The position numbers were made by a program, and so were the translations under genes. Shown here one piece after another: positions 1 through 5,956 of a stretch of DNA of 8,947 nucleotides. The first letter of the stretch is position 1. Every line of letters starts with the position of its first letter. Source of the DNA: an uncultured Blautia sp. (GTDB taxonomy: Bacteria > Bacillota > Clostridia > Lachnospirales > Lachnospiraceae); the NCBI GenBank assembly GCA_902476765.1, contig CABSEJ010000130.1, forward strand, positions 1-8,947, written 5' to 3'. Under the pieces are notes generated by a model that had not been told where the DNA came from, did not search any database, and saw only the letters and a list, made by a program, of their open reading frames with translations.

Positions 1-1539
1 CTCCTCATTGCCGCATTTTACAATTACATGGGAGCCGGCCATTTTTTTGGCATGGAACCACCAGTCATTTCCTGTGGCGAATTTAAAGGTAAGTTCTTCA
101 TTCTGGTAATTGTTTTTTCCTACATAAATATGATAGCCGTCGCTGGAAATGTAGTGCAGTGGCTTGGATTTTGCCAACATTTTTTTCTTTCCCGTGTAAT
201 GCTTTTTGATATAGCCATATTCTGTCAGCTCATCCTTAATCTGGGATAAATCATTTTCCTGCTGGGCAATATCCAAAGCCGTGCTGATGGATTCCAGATG
301 GCTGATTTCTTCCCGGGTATCCTTTATCTGCTCTTCCAGGGCCTGGGCCGTACGCTTTAGTTTTCCGTACCGGTCAAAGTATTTCTTGGCGTTTTCCTGG
401 GGAGTCAGAGCTCCGTCCAGGGGAACGGTGATTTCCTCATTGGTATAATAGTTCAGAGCCTGGAAGGACTTTGCTCCGCTTTCCAGGTTATAGCCGTAAG
501 TGTTGATGAGTTCCCCGTAAACCTTATACTTGTCCATTTTTTCCGTGTCTTTCATCTGTCGGGTCTGCAAATCCAGCTTCTTCCGGTTTCGTTCCAGAGC
601 AGTCTGAACAATCCGCCGCAAATCCGCAGATTTCTGCCGGATACGGGTCAGTTTATCCTTCTGGGCATAATACTGTTCCAGAACCTGGGACATAGATGAA
701 AACTCTTTTGCAGTAAAGTCCCGGTACTTGGTGAGGGGAATGGCAGCGTATTCCACAGGCTCCCCTTTCTCGTTATAGACAATATTAGGAGAGAAATTTC
801 CTTCTTCTACATCCTCCATGACCCGCCGAAAAGTGTGGAATAAATGCTCCCGGGCCGGCTGGGACAGGGATTTAGGAGACTGGCTTCCGTCTAAGGATGC
901 CCGGTAACAAATTTCCTCCGCTATGCAGGGACTGATTCCTGTCAGGGAGGTATACAGAGCTTTAGAGAGGGCAGTAGGCTTTTCATATACAGACTGGATA
1001 AATTCTGCCTCCGTCACTTTCAGGGGATTGTATTTTTCCTGAGTTTTGGGCAGGAAATAATCTCTTCCCGGCAATACCTCCCGGACAGAGCTGACATTGC
1101 AGGACACATGTTTGATGCTGTCCAGTATCATTCTGTCCTGGTTTAAGAAAATAATATTGCTGTGTTTACCCATGATTTCCACTACCAGGGTTTTGGTACA
1201 TAAATCTCCCAGCTCGTTTAAATGCTCTATGGTAAATTCAATAGACCGCTCCATATCCGGCTGGCTTACAGCCCCAATACGGCCGCTGCCGATATGCTTC
1301 CGCAGAAGCATACAGAAATTTGGAGCTGTCAGAGGACTGACCTTATTTTTATCTGTAAAATAAATCAGTGGGAGAGAGGCGCTGGCAGACAGCAGCAGCC
1401 GGTACTGGGTTTTATTGTTTTTTATAGTAATCAGCAGCTCGTCTGCCTCCGGCTGGGCAATCTTATTGATTTTCCCTCCCAGGATGGTGTCCTGAAATTC
1501 TTTCACCATACTGGCAATGGTGATTCCGTCAAATGCCAT
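1..1539 (-). CDS. rqcH: RqcH / Rqc2 homologue (NFACT family), 3' end outside window
   Basis: This is the Ala-tailing factor of bacterial ribosome-associated quality control. It binds stalled 50S subunits carrying peptidyl-tRNA, recruits tRNA-Ala and helps add C-terminal alanine degrons. Reading the minus strand from ATG at 1539 gives 513 codons open to the window edge; the family is usually about 570-590 residues, so roughly 60-75 are missing. The N-terminus begins MAFDGITIASMVKEF, typical of NFACT-N. A charged, probably coiled-coil middle region covers about residues 290-440. The NFACT-R domain starts near 463 and shows YVGKNNYQN, LTFKFA and DWWFHAK (about 472-498) followed by GSHVIV. AGGAG at 1549-1553, nine bases upstream, supports the start. 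The B. subtilis Asp97-Arg98 pair is Glu97-Arg98 here. The gene diverges from the yloC operon and has its own promoter. Older annotations call this family fibronectin-binding protein A. Confidence 0.95.
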   Translation of the reverse strand, partial: MAFDGITIASMVKEFQDTILGGKINKIAQPEADELLITIKNNKTQYRLLLSASASLPLIYFTDKNKVSPLTAPNFCMLLRKHIGSGRIGAVSQPDMERSIEFTIEHLNELGDLCTKTLVVEIMGKHSNIIFLNQDRMILDSIKHVSCNVSSVREVLPGRDYFLPKTQEKYNPLKVTEAEFIQSVYEKPTALSKALYTSLTGISPCIAEEICYRASLDGSQSPKSLSQPAREHLFHTFRRVMEDVEEGNFSPNIVYNEKGEPVEYAAIPLTKYRDFTAKEFSSMSQVLEQYYAQKDKLTRIRQKSADLRRIVQTALERNRKKLDLQTRQMKDTEKMDKYKVYGELINTYGYNLESGAKSFQALNYYTNEEITVPLDGALTPQENAKKYFDRYGKLKRTAQALEEQIKDTREEISHLESISTALDIAQQENDLSQIKDELTEYGYIKKHYTGKKKMLAKSKPLHYISSDGYHIYVGKNNYQNEELTFKFATGNDWWFHAKKMAGSHVIVKCGNEE

Positions 1540-1567
1540 AATGTATTACTCCTAGTATAATAATGGT

Positions 1568-1584
1568 GTAGTCAGTAAGACTAC
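1568..1584 (-). other. small hairpin in the rqcH 5' leader
   Basis: GTAGTC (1568-1573) and GACTAC (1579-1584) form a perfect 6-bp stem with a 5-nt loop. It lies about 30 bases upstream of the rqcH start codon, inside the predicted leader. It has no adjacent T-run, so it is not a terminator. A role in translation or mRNA stability is possible but unsupported. Confidence 0.35.
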
Positions 1585-1624
1585 TTAGTTAATAAGTTTC
1601 TGGTTTGTCAACTTCATGGTCCCT

Positions 1625-1653
1625 ATTCTATCACAATCATAAAATGAAGCCAA
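1625..1653 (-). promoter_or_regulatory. predicted sigma-A promoter of rqcH
   Basis: On the minus strand there is TTGGCT (1648-1653), a 17-base spacer and TAGAAT (1625-1630). The -10 is preceded by TG plus one base, as in an extended -10 element. Transcription would start near 1617, giving a leader of about 80 nt before the rqcH ATG at 1539. This is judged from consensus match only. Confidence 0.5.
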
Positions 1654-1678
1654 GAAAAAAGAATTCCGCTTTGCAGGA

Positions 1679-1746
1679 TTCCACGGGAAAGCCAAGCTGC
1701 AATCAGAATTTGTAAAATCAGATGCAAAGTCAGATTTCCACGGGAA
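1679..1746. repeat. two direct copies of TTCCACGGGAA upstream of the yloC promoter
   Basis: The 11-mer TTCCACGGGAA occurs at 1679-1689 and again at 1736-1746, 57 bp apart. The flanks are also similar: GAT or GATT before, and AGC or GC after. Each copy is an imperfect palindrome, TTCC-ACG-GGAA. The second copy ends 12 bp before the -35 of the plus-strand promoter, where an activator or repressor could bind. I do not recognise the motif as a known operator such as CodY, CcpA or LexA. Confidence 0.5.
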
Positions 1747-1758
1747 GCAAAAAAGTGT

Positions 1759-1787
1759 TTGACGCACTTAGGTCCTTGCCTTATAAT
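1759..1787 (+). promoter_or_regulatory. predicted sigma-A promoter of the yloC-cinA operon
   Basis: TTGACG (1759-1764), a 17-base spacer and a perfect TATAAT (1782-1787) make a near-consensus housekeeping promoter, the strongest in the window. The start site would be near 1794, about 135 nt before the yloC ATG. No other convincing promoter was seen ahead of the seven-gene run, so this probably drives all of it. Confidence 0.75.
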
Positions 1788-1793
1788 AACTAT

Positions 1794-1929
1794 GTATGTT
1801 TATGTGCTGTAACGGGGAAACCGGAGGATGCAGCCGGTTTGGACGGAGAGTTTTTGTCTGAATCTAATGCCAAATTCCAAGGGAAAAACCTGACCAGGAC
1901 AAATATAGGACATGAGAAAAGAGTAAGAC
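1794..1929 (+). other. untranslated leader of the yloC operon with a hairpin
   Basis: About 135 nt separate the predicted start site from the yloC ATG. AAACCGG (1818-1824) and CCGGTTT (1834-1840) form a perfect 7-bp stem with a 9-nt loop. A run of five T lies 10 bases after the stem (1851-1855), too far for a classical intrinsic terminator. I do not recognise a known riboswitch class. The yloC ribosome binding site is weak (an AGAG-like stretch near 1917-1923), so translation of yloC may depend on leader structure. That last point is inference. Confidence 0.4.
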
Positions 1930-2808
1930 ATGATAAAAAGTATGACCGGCTTTGGCAGAGCCGAGTTACTGGATGAAGAAAAAAAGATAACAGTGGAGAT
2001 GAAATCCGTAAACCACCGGTATCTGGATATTAACATGCGGATGCCGAAAAAGCTCAGCTTTTTTGAGGCGGCTATCCGTACCCTTCTGAAAGAATATGTA
2101 CAGAGGGGAAAGGTGGATTTGTTTATCACCTATGAAGATTATACGCAGAGCCGGGTGTATGTAAAGTACAACCGGGAGCTGGCAGAACAGTACGCATCCT
2201 ATATCCGGCAGATAGGTGAGGAGTTCGGACTGGACGATGAAGTCAGTGCAGCTTCTCTTTCCCGTTTCCCCGAGGTCTTTACCATGGAGGAGCAGGAAGT
2301 GGATGAAAAACAGCTTTGGGGAGCCCTGGAGCAGGTTATCCGCAGCGCTGCCCGGCAGTTTGTAGATACCAGAACCCAGGAGGGAGCCCATCTTCGGAGC
2401 GACATTTTGGAAAAGCTGAAGGATATGGGGGAGAAAGTGGCTCTGGTGGAGAAAAGAGGACCTCTGATTTTAAAGGAGTACAGAGAGAAGCTGGAGGGCA
2501 AGGTAAAGGAGCTTCTGGCTGACAGTCAGATAGAAGAGAGCCGGATTGCCGCTGAGGTGGTTCTCTTTGCAGACAAAATCTGTACTGATGAAGAGACGGT
2601 CCGGTTAAAAAGCCATATCAGCCATATGGAGCAGGTCCTGGAAGAAAAAGAGGGAATCGGCAGGAAGCTGGATTTTATTGCCCAGGAGATGAACCGGGAA
2701 GCCAATACTATTTTGTCAAAGGCCAATGATTTGGAAACTTCCAATCTGGCCATTGATTTAAAGACAGAGATTGAGAAGGTCCGGGAACAGATTCAGAATA
2801 TTGAATAA
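1930..2808 (+). CDS. yloC: YicC/YloC family endoribonuclease
   Basis: The 292-residue product matches the usual family length (about 290). It opens with MIKSMTGFGRAE, the hallmark start of the YicC-like N-terminal domain (about 1-155). It ends with the DUF1732 region, seen as GRKLDFIAQEMNREANT followed by ILSKAND (about 244-267), then a short charged helix. E. coli YicC is an endoribonuclease linked to small-RNA turnover, and B. subtilis YloC belongs to the same family; cytosolic RNA cleavage is inferred here. The start is fixed by the conserved N-terminus, although the upstream Shine-Dalgarno is poor. It is the first gene of the run and remA follows after 14 bases. The yloC-remA-gmk-rpoZ order is conserved in Firmicutes, which supports the assignment. 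Confidence 0.93.
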   Translation: MIKSMTGFGRAELLDEEKKITVEMKSVNHRYLDINMRMPKKLSFFEAAIRTLLKEYVQRGKVDLFITYEDYTQSRVYVKYNRELAEQYASYIRQIGEEFGLDDEVSAASLSRFPEVFTMEEQEVDEKQLWGALEQVIRSAARQFVDTRTQEGAHLRSDILEKLKDMGEKVALVEKRGPLILKEYREKLEGKVKELLADSQIEESRIAAEVVLFADKICTDEETVRLKSHISHMEQVLEEKEGIGRKLDFIAQEMNREANTILSKANDLETSNLAIDLKTEIEKVREQIQNIE

Positions 2809-2822
2809 AGGCGGGAAGCTTT

Positions 2823-3095
2823 ATGTCAAGGTTATTGAATATCGGATTCGGAAACGTTGTAAATATGGATAAGGTGGTGGCAGTGGTAAGCCCGGACGCA
2901 GCGCCTATTAAGCGTATGGTCCAGGCGGCCAAGGAGGCAGGAAAGGCGGTAGATGCTACTCAGGGAAGAAAGACCAAGGCTGTACTGATTACAGACGGGG
3001 ATATGGTAGTGCTTTCCGCTTTGCAGCCGGAAACCATTGCGAAGCGTTTCGGCACGATTCCGGAAAACGAATTAAAAGGGGAATATGATGGATAA
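2823..3095 (+). CDS. remA: RemA, extracellular matrix / osmostress regulatory protein
   Basis: This 90-residue protein matches the DUF370/RemA family in length and sequence: NIGFGNVV near the start, VSPDAAPIKRM at about 22-32, DATQGRKTKAV at about 44-54 and LSALQPETIAKR at about 65-75. In B. subtilis, RemA is a multimeric DNA-binding activator of biofilm matrix operons and of osmoprotection genes. Its role in this organism is unknown. The basic positions corresponding to B. subtilis Arg18 and the GRR near residue 50 are Lys17 and Arg49-Lys50, so charge is kept. A GC-rich Shine-Dalgarno-like stretch (AGGCGGG, 2809-2815) precedes the start. The gene ends inside the start of gmk, an 11-base overlap that suggests translational coupling. 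Confidence 0.94.
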   Translation: MSRLLNIGFGNVVNMDKVVAVVSPDAAPIKRMVQAAKEAGKAVDATQGRKTKAVLITDGDMVVLSALQPETIAKRFGTIPENELKGEYDG

Positions 3096-3720
3096 CAGAG
3101 GAATTTTAGTTGTGGTTTCCGGCTTTTCGGGAGCCGGCAAGGGTACACTGATAAAAAGGCTTATGGAAAAATATGATAATTATTCCCTTTCCATTTCAGC
3201 CACCACCAGAGAACCCAGGCCGGGAGAAGAGCATGGAAGGGAATATTTTTTCCATACCAAACGGGAATTTGAAGAGCTGATTCTTCAGGATGCCCTGATT
3301 GAATATGCCAGATATGTGGACAATTATTACGGAACACCCAAGGCCTATGTGGAAAAGCAGTTAAGCCTGGGTAAGGATGTGATTTTGGAAATTGAGATTC
3401 AGGGGGCCCTGAAGGTAAAGGAGAAGCTGCCGGAAACCCTGCTGCTTTTTGTGACGCCGCCTTCCGCCCAGGAGCTGAAACGCCGATTGGTAGGAAGAGG
3501 CACCGAGAGCATGGAAGTTATTGAGTCCAGACTTTCCAGGGCTTTTGAGGAAGCTCAGGGAATGGAAAAGTATGACAGCATTCTGGTTAACGATCAGATA
3601 GAAGACTGTGTGGACCAGATGCATGCAGTGATTCAGAGCCAACATTGTAAGACAGAAAACTGCCGGGATTTTATCCGGAAAATTACCGGGGAAATTGCGG
3701 TATTTAAGAAAGGAGAATAG
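3085..3720 (+). CDS. gmk: guanylate kinase
   Basis: Guanylate kinase phosphorylates GMP to GDP with ATP, in purine nucleotide supply. The 211-residue product has the P-loop GFSGAGKGT (13-21, Lys19). The GMP-binding segment SATTREPRPGEEHGREYFF follows (38-56, with Ser38, Arg42, Arg45 and Tyr54), then the EYARYVDNYYGTP region and the IEIQGA strand. The ARRLxxR-type lid region is present as KRRLVGRGTE. Firmicute Gmk enzymes are known to be inhibited by (p)ppGpp. Two adjacent ATG codons (3085, 3088) are possible starts. The AGGGG at 3077-3081 sits only 3 bases before the first but 6 before the second, so the true start may be 3088. The start overlaps the end of remA by 11 bases, and rpoZ begins 2 bases after the stop. 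Confidence 0.97.
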   Translation: MMDNRGILVVVSGFSGAGKGTLIKRLMEKYDNYSLSISATTREPRPGEEHGREYFFHTKREFEELILQDALIEYARYVDNYYGTPKAYVEKQLSLGKDVILEIEIQGALKVKEKLPETLLLFVTPPSAQELKRRLVGRGTESMEVIESRLSRAFEEAQGMEKYDSILVNDQIEDCVDQMHAVIQSQHCKTENCRDFIRKITGEIAVFKKGE

Positions 3721-3722
3721 AT

Positions 3723-3737
3723 ATGATACATCCCTAA
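3723..3737 (+). other. four-codon remnant of the rpoZ start, closed by TAA
   Basis: ATG at 3723 has a strong ribosome binding site (AAAGGAG 3709-3715, 7-base spacing) and reads Met-Ile-His-Pro before TAA at 3735-3737. Clostridial omega proteins typically begin MIHPSYSELM or similar. The downstream codons in the same frame read YSEL then MEAINEG, so this ATG is the ancestral rpoZ start and codon 5 has become a stop. Confidence 0.8.
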
Positions 3738-3749
3738 TACTCAGAATTG

Positions 3750-3986
3750 ATGGAAGCCATTAACGAAGGTGCCCAGATGGAGGACGAACCTTTAGTAACC
3801 AGCAGATATTCTGTTGTTCTTGCCACCAGCAAAAGAGCAAGACAGCTGATTGCCGGAAAAGAGGCCTTGGTTCATTCCGCAGGGAAAAAGCCTCTGTCCA
3901 CAGCGGTGGAAGAAATTTACAAAGGCAAGGTGCACATTCTTCCCGATGAACCGGAAGAGGAAGTGACTGTTCAGGAAGAAGAATAA
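3750..3986 (+). CDS. rpoZ: RNA polymerase omega subunit, apparently 5'-truncated by a nonsense codon
   Basis: Omega is a small, often non-essential RNA polymerase subunit that helps fold and hold beta-prime. The body of the family is intact: SRYSVVLATSKRARQLI is the conserved omega core, followed by the AVEEIYKGKVHIL segment and an acidic tail. The family-typical N-terminus MIHPSYSEL is cut by an in-frame TAA at 3735. The downstream reading frame is open from there to its stop at 3984-3986. Possible new starts are TTG 3747 and ATG 3750 (78 residues). Neither has its own Shine-Dalgarno, so expression would rely on re-initiation 10-13 bases after the stop. The position directly after gmk is the conserved rpoZ location. 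Alternatives are a sequencing error in a normal gene or a true pseudogene. Confidence 0.85.
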   Translation: MEAINEGAQMEDEPLVTSRYSVVLATSKRARQLIAGKEALVHSAGKKPLSTAVEEIYKGKVHILPDEPEEEVTVQEEE

Positions 3987-4001
3987 GAAAAAAACATGTA
4001 C

Positions 4002-4035
4002 AGGGACTGCTGACAGCTTCTTGCCGGCGGTCCTT
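4002..4035 (+). other. hairpin in the rpoZ-rimO gap
   Basis: AGGGACTGC (4002-4010) can pair with GCGGTCCTT (4027-4035), a 9-bp stem with two G-U pairs and a 16-nt loop. It lies in the 73-base gap between rpoZ and rimO, the largest gap between genes of this operon. There is no following T-run, so it is not a good intrinsic terminator. It could be an RNA-processing or mRNA-stability element; this is speculative. Confidence 0.3.
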
Positions 4036-4059
4036 TGTGCTAGTGCAGAAGGAGGCGGC

Positions 4060-5400
4060 ATGAGAAAAGTATTGTTTATCTCTCTGGGCTGTGACAAAAA
4101 CCTGGCGGATTCCGAGGAAATGCTGGGCATGCTGGTGGAGCATGGCTACCAGCTTACCAATGAAGAGCAAGAGGCGGAAGTGATTGTAATCAACACCTGC
4201 GCCTTTATCCACGACGCCAAGGAGGAAAGTGTCAACAGTATTTTGGAAATGGCCCGGTACAAAGAGGAAGGAGCTCTGAAGGCTCTTCTGGTTACGGGAT
4301 GTCTGGCCCAGAGATATCAAAAGGAAATTATAGAGGAGATTCCCGAGGTGGATGCTGTGCTGGGAACTGCCAGCTTTGACCAGATAATCCAGGCTCTGGA
4401 CAAGGTGTTCCAGGGAGAACGGTATCTGGACTTCCGGAACATTGATGAAACCCCGCAGGCCAGCGGAAAGCGGGTCATCACCACTGGCGGTTATTATGAT
4501 TATCTGAAGATTGCGGAAGGCTGCGACAAGCACTGTACCTACTGCATCATTCCCAAGCTCAGGGGTAAATACAGAAGCGTTCCTATGGAACGGCTTTTGG
4601 AACAGGCCAGACATTTGGCAGACCAGGGTGTGCGGGAGCTGATTGTGGTAGCGCAGGAAACCACGGTTTACGGAAAGGATTTATACGGAGAGAAGACTCT
4701 TCACAAATTGCTTCGTGAGCTGTGCAAAATTGGCGGTATTCAGTGGATTCGTATACTCTACTGCTATCCGGAGGAAATATATCCTGAGCTGATTCAGACC
4801 ATGAAGGAAGAAAAGAAAATCTGCCATTATCTGGATTTGCCTATCCAGCACTGCAATGACAGAATTCTGAAACGGATGGGAAGACGGACTACCAAGCAGG
4901 AGCTGACAGATATTGTGGCTGTCCTGCGGCGGGAAATTCCGGATATTATTCTGAGAACCACCTTGATTACCGGTTTCCCGGGAGAGACTCTGGAAGAACA
5001 CCGTGAGCTGATGGAGTTTATCGACACCATGGAATTTGACCGTCTGGGCGTGTTTACCTATTCTCCGGAGGAGGATACCCCGGCAGCCCTTATGCCGGAC
5101 CAGATAGAGGAAGAGGAAAAGCTGAGACGGCAGGAGGAGCTGATGGAGCTGCAGCAGGAAATTTCCCTGGACAAGGGAAATGCCCGTATCGGCACGGAAG
5201 TGGAAGTAATGATTGAGGGAAAGGTGGCCGATGAGAATGCCTATGTGGGAAGAACCTACGGGGACGCACCCAATGTGGACGGCTACATTTTTATAAACAC
5301 AGCTACAGAGCTGATGTCAGGAGATTTTGCCCTGGCCCATGTCACCGGAGCCCTTGAATATGATTTGATAGGAGAGTTGAAAGATGAATACACCCAATAA
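4060..5400 (+). CDS. rimO: ribosomal protein S12 (Asp) methylthiotransferase RimO
   Basis: RimO is a radical-SAM enzyme that carries two 4Fe-4S clusters and methylthiolates the conserved aspartate of ribosomal protein S12. The product is 446 residues, the usual length. The N-terminal domain begins VLFISLGCDKNLADSE and has cluster ligands Cys11, Cys47 (NTCAFI) and Cys81 (GCLAQR). The radical-SAM motif CDKHCTYC gives Cys155, Cys159 and Cys162. A TRAM-type domain occupies roughly the last 65 residues. DKNLADSE after the first Cys distinguishes RimO from the tRNA enzyme MiaB. The start is ATG 4060, with AAGGAGG at 4049-4055. The frame is open further upstream to a TTG at 4021, but that start lacks a ribosome site and conserved residues. 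The 3' end overlaps pgsA by 17 bases. Confidence 0.97.
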   Translation: MRKVLFISLGCDKNLADSEEMLGMLVEHGYQLTNEEQEAEVIVINTCAFIHDAKEESVNSILEMARYKEEGALKALLVTGCLAQRYQKEIIEEIPEVDAVLGTASFDQIIQALDKVFQGERYLDFRNIDETPQASGKRVITTGGYYDYLKIAEGCDKHCTYCIIPKLRGKYRSVPMERLLEQARHLADQGVRELIVVAQETTVYGKDLYGEKTLHKLLRELCKIGGIQWIRILYCYPEEIYPELIQTMKEEKKICHYLDLPIQHCNDRILKRMGRRTTKQELTDIVAVLRREIPDIILRTTLITGFPGETLEEHRELMEFIDTMEFDRLGVFTYSPEEDTPAALMPDQIEEEEKLRRQEELMELQQEISLDKGNARIGTEVEVMIEGKVADENAYVGRTYGDAPNVDGYIFINTATELMSGDFALAHVTGALEYDLIGELKDEYTQ

Positions 5401-5926
5401 GCTGACCATAGCAAGAGTGGTCATGATTCCTTTTTTTGTAGCTTTTTTAATGTATGATATTGTAGGGGATGCAGGAAAATGGGTTGCCCTGGTGATTTTT
5501 ATTGCTGCCAGCCTTACAGATACCCTGGACGGCTATTTGGCCAGAAAATATCATCTGGTAACTAATTTCGGTAAGTTTATGGACCCTTTGGCGGATAAGC
5601 TGCTGGTATGCTCTGCTCTTATCTGTTTTACCTCCACAGGACAGCTTGCAGCCTGGATTACCATTATCATCATTGCCAGAGAGTTTATTATCAGCGGCTT
5701 CCGCCTGATTGCAGCGGATAACGGTATTGTCATTGCCGCCAGCTACTGGGGAAAGTTTAAGACAGTTTCTCAGATGATTATGATTATCCTTATGATTATG
5801 GATATACAGAATGACATTTTCCAGGGATTGATTACTCTGTTTATTGTCATTGCAGTTGCTCTTACGGTAATTTCTCTTGTAGACTATATTGTAAAAAACA
5901 GAAAAGTTCTCAGTATGCAGGACTAA
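5384..5926 (+). CDS. pgsA: CDP-diacylglycerol--glycerol-3-phosphate 3-phosphatidyltransferase
   Basis: This integral membrane enzyme joins CDP-diacylglycerol to glycerol-3-phosphate to make phosphatidylglycerophosphate, the precursor of phosphatidylglycerol and cardiolipin. The 180-residue protein is of normal length. It carries the complete CDP-alcohol phosphotransferase signature: Asp46, Asp49-Gly50, Ala53-Arg54, Gly63, Asp67 and Asp71 (DGYLARK to FMDPLAD). Several hydrophobic helices are visible at about 8-24, 31-45, 72-100 and 120-172. It begins NKLTIARVVMIPFF, as in other PgsA proteins. AGGAG at 5370-5374 lies 9 bases before the ATG. The gene starts inside the last codons of rimO, suggesting coupling, and is followed by cinA after 30 bases. 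The pgsA-cinA neighbourhood is widespread in Firmicutes. Confidence 0.96.
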   Translation: MNTPNKLTIARVVMIPFFVAFLMYDIVGDAGKWVALVIFIAASLTDTLDGYLARKYHLVTNFGKFMDPLADKLLVCSALICFTSTGQLAAWITIIIIAREFIISGFRLIAADNGIVIAASYWGKFKTVSQMIMIILMIMDIQNDIFQGLITLFIVIAVALTVISLVDYIVKNRKVLSMQD

Positions 5927-5956
5927 AGCTGCTGATGCCAGGAAGGGAGGGAGAAT

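Noticed and set aside
1554..1559. TATACT on the minus strand as a -10 for rqcH
   Set aside because: It abuts the ribosome binding site, so transcripts would start at or after the Shine-Dalgarno.
1097..1560. Plus-strand open frames of 88 and 112 codons opposite rqcH
   Set aside because: They are antisense to well-conserved RqcH coding sequence and have no ribosome sites or recognisable products.
1606..1611. Perfect TTGACA on the minus strand as the rqcH -35
   Set aside because: At 17-18 bases downstream there is only CTAAGT or TAAGTA, a poor -10. The site at 1625-1653 is better overall.
3760..4614. A 284-codon open frame on the minus strand opposite rpoZ and rimO
   Set aside because: It lies antisense to two clearly recognised genes, spans their gap, and its translation resembles no family. 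It is a by-product of codon bias in rimO.
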